Assembly: GCA_025465385.1 (NCBI GenBank)
Contig: JAODNG010000436.1
Location: 1-8,048, forward strand
Direction of reading: 5' to 3'
DNA length: 8,048 bases
Source: Pseudonocardiales bacterium
GTDB lineage: Bacteria > Actinomycetota > Actinomycetes > Mycobacteriales > Pseudonocardiaceae
In this document: positions 1 to 6,000 of the stretch, piece by piece
Layout of the letters: every line of letters starts with the position of its first letter
Position numbering within the stretch: the stretch's first letter is position 1
Program-made: the position numbers and the translations under genes
Notes under the pieces: generated by a model
What the model was told of the DNA's origin: nothing
The model's input: only the letters and a program-made list of their open reading frames with translations
Databases searched by the model: none

Positions 1-165
1 ATAGTTCGCCAAATAACGCCCGCGTTCGTGACCTGCATTTCCGCATTGATTCGAATGCCAATGAACCTAAACGAACGTAGACGAATGAGACCAACGATGA
101 GACCACCAGGGCATCCGTTGCCTCACGGAGACCTTCGTCCGGTGGTGGGTTGGGGGATGCGGTGA
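1..165 (+). CDS. possible C-terminal end of an upstream ORF, unidentified
   Basis: The frame is open from the first base of the window to a TGA at 163-165, so it could be the tail of a gene starting outside, or a short gene from ATG 55, 61 or 85. The translation is rich in Arg, Met and Pro and matches no family I know. Its stop overlaps the GTG start of the next small ORF in a GTGA arrangement, which is the only positive sign that it is translated. Base composition here is about 50% GC, lower than the rest of the window, so the stretch may have a different origin or be regulatory. It could easily be non-coding. Confidence 0.2.
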   Translation: MVRQITPAFVTCISALIRMPMNLNERRRMRPTMRPPGHPLPHGDLRPVVGWGMR

Positions 166-293
166 GCCCGATCTCGCTGCACCAGTACGTCTGCCCCAAG
201 TGCACAGCCCGTCCACACGGCAGCCTGGGGGCAGTCCTCGACGGAACCTGGTGCGTACGTTGTCTAGCTGTGCCCCGGGCTGGCGTGTGGTAG
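162..293 (+). CDS. tiny zinc-ribbon-like protein, 43 aa
   Basis: The GTG start at 162 has a run of five G (152-156) five bases upstream and overlaps the stop of the preceding open frame (GTGA), as in coupled genes. The short product carries two CxxC knuckles: YVCPKC (Cys11, Cys14) and WCVRC (Cys31, Cys34), separated by 16 residues. This is the spacing expected of a small zinc ribbon. Proteins of this size and type occur in actinobacterial mobile elements and near regulatory genes, but I cannot name a family or function. It is too short for statistical coding evidence; the paired CxxC motifs and the upstream G run are the reasons to list it. A chance ORF remains possible. Confidence 0.4.
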   Translation: MSPISLHQYVCPKCTARPHGSLGAVLDGTWCVRCLAVPRAGVW

Positions 294-681
294 CTCTCGG
301 GAAAGTCGAGGGGATGCCACCCGCTCACCCGACCGAGCTACAGCAGTTCTGGTGGCTGGCCATCCCGGAGGCCTGCCTCAGTGTGAGGGCACATCGTTGA
401 GATTGACAAGATTTTTTGGGAGACCAGGAGTTGATCGTAGGGCCGAGAACAGGGCTGGCTAGCGCGAATAGCTTGTCGTCGGTCAGCGTGGGTCCTGGTG
501 TTGAGTGTCGTTTCGTTGGCTGAGGCGGCCTATAGTTGCCCCGCTGCTCACGGTCCCATGTCATCCGCGCGCGGCTCGTGCTGAAGGGTGCGCGGAACGC
601 GGTCCCTAAGCATGTCACCACCTGGATGCGGACCGGTCGGACAACCTGGCGACCAGTCGTCTAAATCCGTAGTCGCAGCCG
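294..681. other. 388-base stretch without a recognisable gene
   Basis: Open frames exist on both strands (for example 325-621 on the - strand), but their translations show no domain, hydrophobic segment or ribosome binding site that I recognise. A perfect TTGACA lies at 403-408 with no convincing -10 partner at 16-19 bases, followed by a run of six T (412-417). A small hairpin, CCTCA-GTG-TGAGG, lies at 376-388 but is too far from the T run to be a clear terminator. The stretch may be eroded coding sequence belonging to the truncated regulator downstream, but no sensor-domain remnant could be read in any frame. Confidence 0.5.
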
Positions 682-1056
682 ATGCCGCACCCCTACGCTA
701 GCGGGATGGTCGTGACCGAAGACGACGACCAGGGCTGGCGGGAGTTCCGGCAGCCGGTTGCGCCGACCGAGGGTCGCCCGGCGGAAGGCGTGTCGGATTC
801 TGCAGCGTTGGTGGCACAGTTCCTTGGACCCCTGATCGCTTATGACGCGCGCCGGGCGACTGAGCTGACCGCGACGCTGGCGGAGTTTTTGGAGCAGGGT
901 GGGAATCTGGAAGCGTCCGCGTCGGCGTTGGGTATCCATCGGAGCACGCTGCGCTACCGGCTGGAAAGGATCCGTGAGCTTACCGGGTTGGATCTCAGCG
1001 AGGCCCAGACGCGGGTCGCCCTGTTGCAGGCCACCCGGGCGTGGCGTGCTAGTTAG
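682..1056 (+). pseudogene. C-terminal DNA-binding fragment of a PucR/CdaR-type regulator
   Basis: Residues about 43-123 match the C-terminal helix-turn-helix domain (HTH_30 type) of PucR/CdaR-family transcription regulators. A linker LGPLIAYDARRATEL (48-62) is followed by GGNLEASASALGIH (73-86), the recognition segment RSTLRYRLERIRELTGLDL (87-105), and a closing helix ending in RAWRAS. Full members of this family are usually several hundred residues long, with a sensor and GGDEF-like part in front. Here only about 40 unrelated-looking residues precede the domain, and an in-frame TAG at 670-672 closes the frame upstream. The start could also be GTG 709. I infer a truncated remnant. A stand-alone DNA-binding protein is possible, since the domain itself shows no stop or frameshift. 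No target gene can be assigned. Confidence 0.7.
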
Positions 1057-1159
1057 TGCCGTGTCCGGGCGGTTGCGGCCGGTCAATCGCGCGGTTGAGG
1101 CGGACGGGGCTCGCGTTCAGTGGATAGCGGGCTCCGGTGGGATCGGCTATTAGGGTCTC

Positions 1160-1618
1160 ATGCGCTGCGATCCTGCTGAGCCGGACGAAGGAAGCGGTGA
1201 TCCACCAAGGGGCGAGGGCGACGCGATCGGAGCGGCCGAGCCCGACGAGCATGCTGTCTGCGTTCGCCCGGTGGCCGCCGGGGTTGTCGTCGTCGCCGTG
1301 CGACGGCCGCTGACTGGCAAGCGCGCCCTGGTTCTGCGCGATGCCGCGCTCGCAGAGCTCGGCCACAATCCTCGGATGGTCCTTGTGACGTTCGCGACGC
1401 TCGCGGACGCGGAGGACGGCGTCGCGGTGCTCGATACCGCTGGCGTCGCGGCGCTGATTGAGGTTGCCCACGAGGCGGGGGATGCGGACATCGGTCTGTG
1501 CCTGGTTGTTCCCCCGGCCTGCGGGGCCGCGGTGGCCACTGCGCTGAATCGGGCCGGCGCTCGGGAGCTGTTTGATATCTGTCCTACGATCGCCGCGGCT
1601 CTGGACACCGCCCCGTGA
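1160..1618 (+). CDS. STAS-domain protein (anti-sigma-factor-antagonist-like)
   Basis: The first 40 residues are acidic, Pro/Gly-rich and probably disordered. Residues about 41-150 read like a STAS domain: a beta strand VVVVAV, the segment LTGKRALVLRDAALAEL, a strand RMVLVTFA, the core loop VLDTAGVAALIEVA (90-103), a strand IGLCLVVP, and a last helix ELFDICPTIAAAL. STAS proteins bind anti-sigma kinases and are switched by phosphorylation of a Ser/Thr in the D-S-S/T-G loop. Here the loop is D92-T93-A94-G95, and in a simple alignment the residue matching the phosphorylated Ser of SpoIIAA is Ala94. The stretch before the loop is a few residues longer than usual. The start has no clear ribosome binding site, but TATTAG (1148-1153) lies six bases upstream of the ATG, so a leaderless transcript is possible. 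No anti-sigma kinase gene is present in the window. Confidence 0.65.
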   Translation: MRCDPAEPDEGSGDPPRGEGDAIGAAEPDEHAVCVRPVAAGVVVVAVRRPLTGKRALVLRDAALAELGHNPRMVLVTFATLADAEDGVAVLDTAGVAALIEVAHEAGDADIGLCLVVPPACGAAVATALNRAGARELFDICPTIAAALDTAP

Positions 1619-1821
1619 GCGTGGAGAGCGCCGACGCGGAGTGCCGACGGCTCGGTGTGCGCTTGTCGGCGGGACGCGGTTGGTTCAGCGGGCCGGCCGA
1701 ATCCTGTGCTGCGCAGGAACCTGACCGCCCCGGCCGACCAGTTGAGTTGGTGCAGGCGGTGATGGTGGCGCGGTCGAACCGAGACGGTTCCGGCGGGCTG
1801 GGCTGGCCCCGACAGGGTTGA
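1615..1821 (+). CDS. doubtful small ORF coupled to the STAS gene, 68 aa
   Basis: Its GTG start overlaps the stop of the STAS gene as GTGA, a common sign of translational coupling in actinobacteria. The product is Gly/Arg/Glu-rich, without a signal peptide, membrane segment or recognisable domain. The same frame stays open for 84 more codons after the TGA at 1819-1821, so this could be the first half of a longer gene interrupted by a stop. I do not recognise either half. A non-coding run is about as likely. Confidence 0.25.
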   Translation: MSVESADAECRRLGVRLSAGRGWFSGPAESCAAQEPDRPGRPVELVQAVMVARSNRDGSGGLGWPRQG

Positions 1822-2072
1822 CTGCGAGCTGCTAGTTTGACCACTGCACGAGCCGACCTGCTGCCCGCGTTGGTGCGCTCCGCCAACCTACCTGTGCACC
1901 GCCGCCTGCGCTTTCTGGGGGTGGCCGAGCAGCAGCGGATCAAGGTGAGGTCGATGTCGCAGAACCAGCGAGCTGCACTGGGCTGGCGCACCGATCCCCG
2001 TCAGTCGGACTCCGAGCGACCCGGCCGCTCATTGATCAGGCTGCGGCCTACTGGGCCTGGGGTTCGGGGACG
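1822..2072 (+). other. unidentified coding-like stretch, possibly gene remnant
   Basis: Frame 1 is open from 1822 to the TGA at 2074-2076 and contains a well-mixed, helical-looking run around ANLPVHRRLRFLGVAEQQ (in-frame TTG at 1837). Near 2020 the plausible reading passes to the frame that contains LIDQAAAYWAWGSG (about 2028-2069) and runs straight into the ATG at 2073. The amino-acid mix looks more like protein than the opposite-strand frames do, but I cannot assign a family. Together with the interrupted ORF before it, this may be the wreck of one gene ending just before the AraC-type regulator. Confidence 0.25.
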
Positions 2073-2119
2073 ATGACCGCGGAGTTCTTTTCCTACCACC
2101 AGACCGGCGTCGACCAAGA

Positions 2120-3109
2120 ATGGCCGCGGTCGGGGAGAACTACTTCACTACCTCAATGCACCTGATCGACCGCCGCGTGCCTTACCGATTCCGCTTCGAC
2201 GGCATCAATCTGGGCGCGCTTAGCGTGGGCAAGGCCTGGTACAACGTCGGCATCGACATCGCTATGACCGATCTCGAGACCAGCTACTACGTCAACTTCC
2301 CGCAGATCGGCGGCCTACTGGCCGAGCACCGCGGCCGCAGCCTGAACATCGCCCCCGGCTGCGCCGCGGTGTACCAACCAATCGGCGGCGTGCACATGCG
2401 TACCAGCGGCGACATCACCTCCTACGCCGTACGCATCGACCGCGCCGCCCTGGAGAACCAACTCGCGGCCCGGCTCGGGCGACGCATTCACCGGCCCCTG
2501 GCCCTGAGCCTTAGCCTGAATCTGGCCCATCCCGCCGGGGCGAACTGGGCCCGGCTCGTGCGGTTGCTGGCCACCGAGGCCGCCGCCTACCGCATCACCG
2601 GCCGAACGGCCCTGACCAACCCGCTGATCGCCGCGCCGCTGCACGACGCGGTCCTCGACGGCCTGCTCCAGGCCAGCGACCACCCCGACCGCGACGCCCT
2701 CGAAGAGCCCGTGCACGCCTGGGGTACCGCGCCGGTGCACCGCGCCATCGACGCCATGCACGCCCATCCCGACCACCCATTCACCCCCGCCGACCTTGCG
2801 CAGATCGCCAGCTGCAGCCTGCGGTCGCTGCAAGAAGGGTTCCGCCGCTACGTCGGCCTCACCCCAATGCAGTACCTGCGCCAGATCCGCCTCGAACACG
2901 CCCACCACGACCTCGCCCACGCCGACCCCACCCACAACAGCGTCACCGACATCGCCTATCACTGGGGCTTCCACCACCCCGGCAGATTCGCCACCACCTA
3001 CCGAACCACCTACGGCCAATCCCCCTCTCACACGCTCCAACGACCAGTGCCCCGCCGACGTGCAAAGGATCAGCACTGCTCTGAGGTCGCCAGGTCATAT
3101 GATCCGTAG
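2120..3109 (+). CDS. AraC-family transcriptional regulator, start probably frameshifted
   Basis: The 329-residue ORF has an N-terminal half (about 15-200) resembling the cupin-like sensor domain of AraC_binding_2-type activators. Its C-terminal half has the two AraC helix-turn-helix units: FTPADLAQIASCSLRSLQEG (221-240) and SVTDIAYHWGFHHPGRFATT (274-293), joined through GLTPMQYLRQIRLEHA. It should bind DNA and respond to a small ligand, which the sequence does not reveal. ATG 2120 is the only usable start in its frame but has no ribosome binding site. The peptide from ATG 2073, in another frame, reads FFSYHQTGVDQ, like the usual opening of this family. It would join MAAVGENYF if one base were restored near 2118-2120. 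A 20-residue Arg/Lys-bearing tail follows the domain. A 205-base gap separates it from the metal cluster, and no functional link is evident. Confidence 0.85.
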   Translation: MAAVGENYFTTSMHLIDRRVPYRFRFDGINLGALSVGKAWYNVGIDIAMTDLETSYYVNFPQIGGLLAEHRGRSLNIAPGCAAVYQPIGGVHMRTSGDITSYAVRIDRAALENQLAARLGRRIHRPLALSLSLNLAHPAGANWARLVRLLATEAAAYRITGRTALTNPLIAAPLHDAVLDGLLQASDHPDRDALEEPVHAWGTAPVHRAIDAMHAHPDHPFTPADLAQIASCSLRSLQEGFRRYVGLTPMQYLRQIRLEHAHHDLAHADPTHNSVTDIAYHWGFHHPGRFATTYRTTYGQSPSHTLQRPVPRRRAKDQHCSEVARSYDP

Positions 3110-3277
3110 TCACAGGCAGCACCCCGCAACTACCTGCAATTTATCTGTGGTGGGCCTCATCGTTGGGTTCGGGTCCGAGGATGTCCATGGTCGTCTGTAG
3201 CCGCGCCGGACGTCACTGCGCTAAGCCAGCCCACGACCGCTTCGGCATCACCGCCTCTACCCGAGCCTCGTTCTGCC

Positions 3278-3308
3278 CTGACCGCACACCGACCATCGCA
3301 GCTATGAT
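3278..3308 (+). promoter_or_regulatory. probable promoter of the cmtR-like operon, leaderless type
   Basis: TATGAT at 3303-3308 is a near-perfect -10 element. CTGACC at 3278-3283 is a possible -35 element with a 19-base spacer, longer than ideal. The ATG of the repressor gene begins at 3315, exactly seven bases after the -10, so transcription would start at or next to the start codon and give a leaderless message. This is common in actinobacteria and fits the absence of a ribosome binding site before 3315. Confidence 0.6.
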
Positions 3309-3322
3309 CGCCCTATGGCGAT
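3307..3322. promoter_or_regulatory. inverted repeat over the repressor start, candidate operator
   Basis: ATCGCC (3307-3312) and GGCGAT (3317-3322) form a perfect 6-base dyad around CTAT. It overlaps the end of the -10 element and the start codon. A wider pair, CATCGC (3294-3299) and GCGATG (3318-3323), brackets the -10. ArsR-family repressors bind imperfect dyads in their own promoters, so a repressor bound here would block RNA polymerase. The operator role is an inference from position and symmetry. Confidence 0.45.
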
Positions 3323-3683
3323 GACAGCTCCAGTAGAGGAAAGTGCACGGGTCGAGCTTGCGCCCGCGGCTGCCCTGTTCCGATCCTTGGGCGATCCCGC
3401 TCGACTCGCGATACTGCGTCGGCTGACCGCCGATGGACCGGCGCGGGTGGTGGACCTGGTCATCACGCTGGACCTGGCCCAGTCCACAGTGTCCAAGCAT
3501 TTGGCCTGCCTGCGCGGCTGCGGCCTGGTGTCCTCCACGCCGTCCGGACGCGCCTCGCTGTTCTTCCTGACCCAACCCGCCGTCATCGACGTGCTCGTCG
3601 CCGCGGAAGCGGTGCTGGCCGCCACCGGCAACGCCGTCGCGCTCTGCCCCACCTACGGCACCTCGACCGAGCACCGGTCATGA
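3315..3683 (+). CDS. cmtR: CmtR-like ArsR/SmtB-family Cd/Pb-responsive repressor
   Basis: The product (122 aa) is a winged-helix ArsR-family repressor. It has LFRSLGDPARLAILRRL (21-37), the recognition helix LAQSTVSKHLACLRGCGLV (54-72) and the wing SGRASLFFL (77-85). Cys65 and Cys69 sit in the ACLRGC motif inside the recognition helix, and Cys111 follows near the C-terminus. This is the same layout as Cys57, Cys61 and Cys102 that bind Cd(II)/Pb(II) in Mycobacterium tuberculosis CmtR. Metal binding should release the repressor from the operator over its own start. The gene overlaps the transporter downstream by ATGA, so the pair is co-expressed. ATG 3321 (Met3) is an alternative start, but 3315 sits at the expected +1 of the promoter. 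The symbol is by motif similarity; specificity for Cd/Pb is inferred from the three Cys. Confidence 0.92.
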   Translation: MAMTAPVEESARVELAPAAALFRSLGDPARLAILRRLTADGPARVVDLVITLDLAQSTVSKHLACLRGCGLVSSTPSGRASLFFLTQPAVIDVLVAAEAVLAATGNAVALCPTYGTSTEHRS

Positions 3684-4372
3684 GCTCTACCGAGTCCAAG
3701 ACCAACGACCCGGCCACAGCAGGCATCGTCAACACCGATGACTGTTGCAGCGCTCCGACCAGTCTCTCTCGCGACGCCGCTTGGCATCGGGCCGCTCGCC
3801 AGGCCCGACTGCTGTCCTGGTTGTCGCTGGCTTACATGGCCGCCGAGGGCACCATCGCCATCACCGCGGCGATCATCGCCGGCTCGGTGGCACTGCTGGG
3901 CTTCGGCCTCGACTCCGTCATCGAGGGCCTCGCCAGCGTGATCATCATCTGGCGGTTCACCGGCACGCGCACCGTGTCCGAGATCGCCGAGTCCCGCGCT
4001 CACAAAGCGGTCGCGGTCACGTTCTTCCTGCTCGCGCCCTACATCGCCTACGACGCCGTCACCGCCCTGCTCGCCGGGGATCGGGCCGCAACCAGCTGGT
4101 TGGGCATCGGGCTGTCGATCGCCAGCCTGATCGTCATGCCGCTGCTCGGGCTCGCGAAGAAACGCCTCGGGGCCCGACTGGGGTCCGGCGCCACCAGCGG
4201 TGAAGGCACCCAGAACCTGCTCTGCGCCTACCTCGCCGCCGCGGTCCTACTCGGCCTGCTCGCCAACACTCTGCTCGGATGGTGGTGGCTCGACCCCGCC
4301 GTCGGCCTGCTCATCGTCGGGCTCGCGATCCGAGAGGGCATCCAGGCCTGGCGCGGCGAGGACTGCTGCTGA
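3680..4372 (+). CDS. short CDF-like soft-metal cation transporter with terminal Cys pairs
   Basis: The 230-residue membrane protein has about six hydrophobic segments (roughly 45-65, 67-92, 110-132, 140-158, 180-199, 202-218). It resembles the actinobacterial 'cation transporter' branch related to cation diffusion facilitators, and probably exports Cd/Pb/Zn-type metals across the cytoplasmic membrane. Segment 2 carries GFGLDSVIEG, with Asp78 and Glu82 spaced like the CDF metal site. Segment 5 (QNLLCAYLAAAVLLGLLAN) has no His or Asp and instead a Cys (Cys182). Cys pairs stand at both ends: Cys22-Cys23, and Cys229-Cys230 as the last residues. The C-terminal cytoplasmic domain of classical CDFs (about 300 aa) is missing. 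The start overlaps the repressor stop (ATGA) and lacks its own ribosome binding site, which implies translational coupling. A paralogue follows directly. Confidence 0.92.
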   Translation: MSSTESKTNDPATAGIVNTDDCCSAPTSLSRDAAWHRAARQARLLSWLSLAYMAAEGTIAITAAIIAGSVALLGFGLDSVIEGLASVIIIWRFTGTRTVSEIAESRAHKAVAVTFFLLAPYIAYDAVTALLAGDRAATSWLGIGLSIASLIVMPLLGLAKKRLGARLGSGATSGEGTQNLLCAYLAAAVLLGLLANTLLGWWWLDPAVGLLIVGLAIREGIQAWRGEDCC

Positions 4373-5114
4373 ACGCGACAGCCGACCCGACGAGCCCCCA
4401 CAATCCCGCCGGGCTGCTCATTCGCGGACAGCGGCTGGAATACGTCACCCTGGACTGGAACGTCATCGGCGTGGTCATCCTCGCAGTGGGGGCGCTGTCC
4501 GCCGGGTCGGTCGCGTTGGCCGGGTTCGGGCTGGACTCACTGGTCGAGATCGGCACGTCCATCGTGGTGTTCTGGCAGCTCGCTGACACCAGTCACCCGG
4601 TCCCCGAATACCGAGCCATGCGGTTGATCGAGTTCTGGTTCGTGTTGCTGGTGATCTACCTGATCGCCGAGGTCGGCTACACCTTCGCCACTGGCGGGCG
4701 GCCCGCCCCGTCGATGCTGGGCATCATCTGGACCGCGCTGACCTTCCTCGTGATGGTCGCGCTGGCGGCTGGCAAGGCCCGCACCGGCATCGCCCTGGGC
4801 AACCCCATGCTCACCGCCGAGGGCCGGGTCACCCTCATCGACGCCGTGACCGGCTCGTGACGGGTCAAAGTCGCGTATCTGTCCGCGATCCTGCTGGTTG
4901 GCTTGGTGCTCAACGGGTTACTGAGCTGGTCGTGGGCCGACCCACTCGCTGCACTCGTGATCGCCGGTGTGTCGCTGGGCGCGAAGACGTCGAAGCCTGG
5001 CGTGGCGGCAGTGCACCGGACTGCCCCATGCCCGACCGCTACAGCAAGTGTGACGGCGGCGGGCCGGGTTGCACCGACACCTGCTGCACTGCTGAAAGGG
5101 GGAACGCATCGGTG
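4369..5114 (+). pseudogene. second CDF-like cation transporter, broken
   Basis: Frame 1 encodes a homologue of the transporter upstream: LEYVTLDWNVIGVV, segment 2 GFGLDSLVEIG, later LTAEGRVTLIDA, then YLSAILLVGLVLNGLL and WADPLAALVIAG. Three defects are visible. First, no ATG, GTG or TTG occurs in this frame between 4288 and 4470; only CTG 4369, six bases after GAGGA (4358-4362), or ATT 4420 could serve. Second, compared with the first transporter there are ten extra codons at 4846-4875 that include a TGA (4858-4860). Third, near 4978-4980 the reading passes to frame 0, which continues with REDVEAWRGG and a Cys-rich tail ending in GCTDTCC. The Cys-rich end shows that frame 0 is the true continuation. 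The exact 3' end is uncertain. The gene arose by duplication of, or recruitment beside, its neighbour. Confidence 0.85.
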
Positions 5115-5284
5115 ATGAAAGCTAGGTATAGGAGTCGATCTTGTCCTGTTCCACGTGGTGGCGGTGGACAGGCAGAAAGTGACGATGGCAAAGTCGGCCA
5201 TGCCGGTCAGAGTGCACCATCAGAAGCGACGGCTGCTCGGACTACGCCGGATAGTACGGTCGGTGCATCCCCGGAGGTGATGGC
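5115..5284 (+). other. spacer before the methyltransferase gene
   Basis: No protein with a recognisable domain is encoded here. Frame 0 stays open through the whole stretch, but its product is low-complexity Arg/Gly/Ser. The stretch holds the 8-base palindrome CCACGTGG (5151-5158). It ends with the strong ribosome binding site GGAGG (5273-5277), seven bases before the methyltransferase ATG. No clear -35/-10 pair was found, so the methyltransferase may be transcribed from the upstream metal promoter or from a promoter I cannot see. Confidence 0.4.
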
Positions 5285-5917
5285 ATGGCGGCCAAGAGCG
5301 CGCGGCGTGTGCGGTGGCGCCGGTATTGGGATAGGCATTCGAAGACCTACGACCGCGAGATGCGCTTTTTCGACCGGGTGTTGTTCCGTGATACTCGGAG
5401 TTGGATCTGTCGGCAGGTGACCGGTGAAGTGTTCGAGGTCGCGGTCGGCACCGGCCTGAACCTGGAGCACTACCCGCCCGACGTTCGGTTGACCGGTATC
5501 GAGCTCAGCCAGGAGATGCTGGCGATCGCGCGGCGACGTGCCGACGACCTTGGCCGTCACGTCGAGTTCCGGGTGGGCGATGCGCAGACACTCGACTTTC
5601 CCAGCAACACCTTCGACACGGTGGTCTGCACCTTCTCGCTGTGTGCTATCCCCGACTACCGAGAGGCCCTGGCCGAGATGACACGGGTGCTGCGGCCTGG
5701 AGGAGTGCTGCTGCTTGCCGACCACGTAGCCAGTTCGGTTCGGGCGCTGCGGGCCAGCCAGCGCGTCCTGGAGCTGGTGACGATTCCGGTGGGTGGTGAG
5801 CATTTCCTGCGCCGCCCCATTGAGCACGTCCGCGCGACAGGCTTCCGGATCGAAGGCCACGACCGGTTCGCGGCAGGGGTCGTGGAACGGCTTCGCGCCC
5901 GCAAGCCGGCTGTCTGA
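5285..5917 (+). CDS. class I SAM-dependent methyltransferase, METTL7-like
   Basis: The product (210 aa) has the Rossmann-type methyltransferase core. Motif I is FEVAVGTGLNLEHYP (50-64), which binds S-adenosylmethionine. The acidic end of strand 2 is TGIELSQEMLAIA (70-82, Glu73). Motif II includes VGDAQTLDFPSNTFD (97-111), then VVCTFSLCAIPD (113-124), and motif III is RVLRPGGVLLLADHV (134-148). The combination VVCTxxLC plus RVLRPGG and a final (E/D)HV resembles the METTL7/TMT1 thiol-methyltransferase group and related UbiE/phospholipid methyltransferases. The conserved Cys set of ArsM arsenite methyltransferases is not evident. The Arg-rich start (residues 7-13) may be a membrane-surface or nucleic-acid contact. 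Start choice is firm: GGAGG at 5273-5277, seven bases upstream. It closes the metal cluster and meets the ars operon tail to tail. The substrate cannot be told from sequence. Confidence 0.9.
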   Translation: MAAKSARRVRWRRYWDRHSKTYDREMRFFDRVLFRDTRSWICRQVTGEVFEVAVGTGLNLEHYPPDVRLTGIELSQEMLAIARRRADDLGRHVEFRVGDAQTLDFPSNTFDTVVCTFSLCAIPDYREALAEMTRVLRPGGVLLLADHVASSVRALRASQRVLELVTIPVGGEHFLRRPIEHVRATGFRIEGHDRFAAGVVERLRARKPAV

Positions 5918-6000
5918 GCGCACCTCTGGCGGATCCTCTCGGGCCGCACCGGAGATGTGCGCTGACCAGCTCCCTTCGCACCGGGTTCGGAAGGTGCGCC
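5917..6000. terminator. GC-rich inverted repeats between convergent operons
   Basis: AGCGCAC (5917-5923) pairs with GTGCGCT (5957-5963) over a long loop. CGCACC (5977-5982) pairs with GGTGCG (5993-5998) around a 10-base loop. AGCGCACCT can also pair, with one mismatch, with AGGTGCGCC (5992-6000), so the two structures are mutually exclusive. No T run follows on either strand. The position between two operons that end facing each other makes a bidirectional, non-canonical terminator plausible but unproven. Confidence 0.3.

Noticed and set aside
403..408. Perfect TTGACA -35 element
   Set aside because: No -10 element at 16-19 bases and no convincing gene downstream.
325..621. Open frame of 98 codons on the - strand
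   Set aside because: No ribosome binding site, domain or protein-like composition; probably chance.
2315..3076. Long - strand open frame (253 codons) opposite the AraC gene
   Set aside because: Gly/Val-rich shadow of a GC-rich gene read antisense; the + strand frame has a clear AraC domain.
4858..4860. TGA in the second transporter as a selenocysteine codon
   Set aside because: It lies inside an apparent insertion, no Cys is expected at that place, and the gene has further defects.
5285..5917. Calling the methyltransferase ArsM
   Set aside because: The conserved Cys pattern of arsenite methyltransferases is not evident; only the generic SAM-binding motifs are shared.
5207..5923. Long - strand open frame (238 codons) opposite the methyltransferase
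   Set aside because: Shadow of a gene with clear SAM-binding motifs on the + strand.
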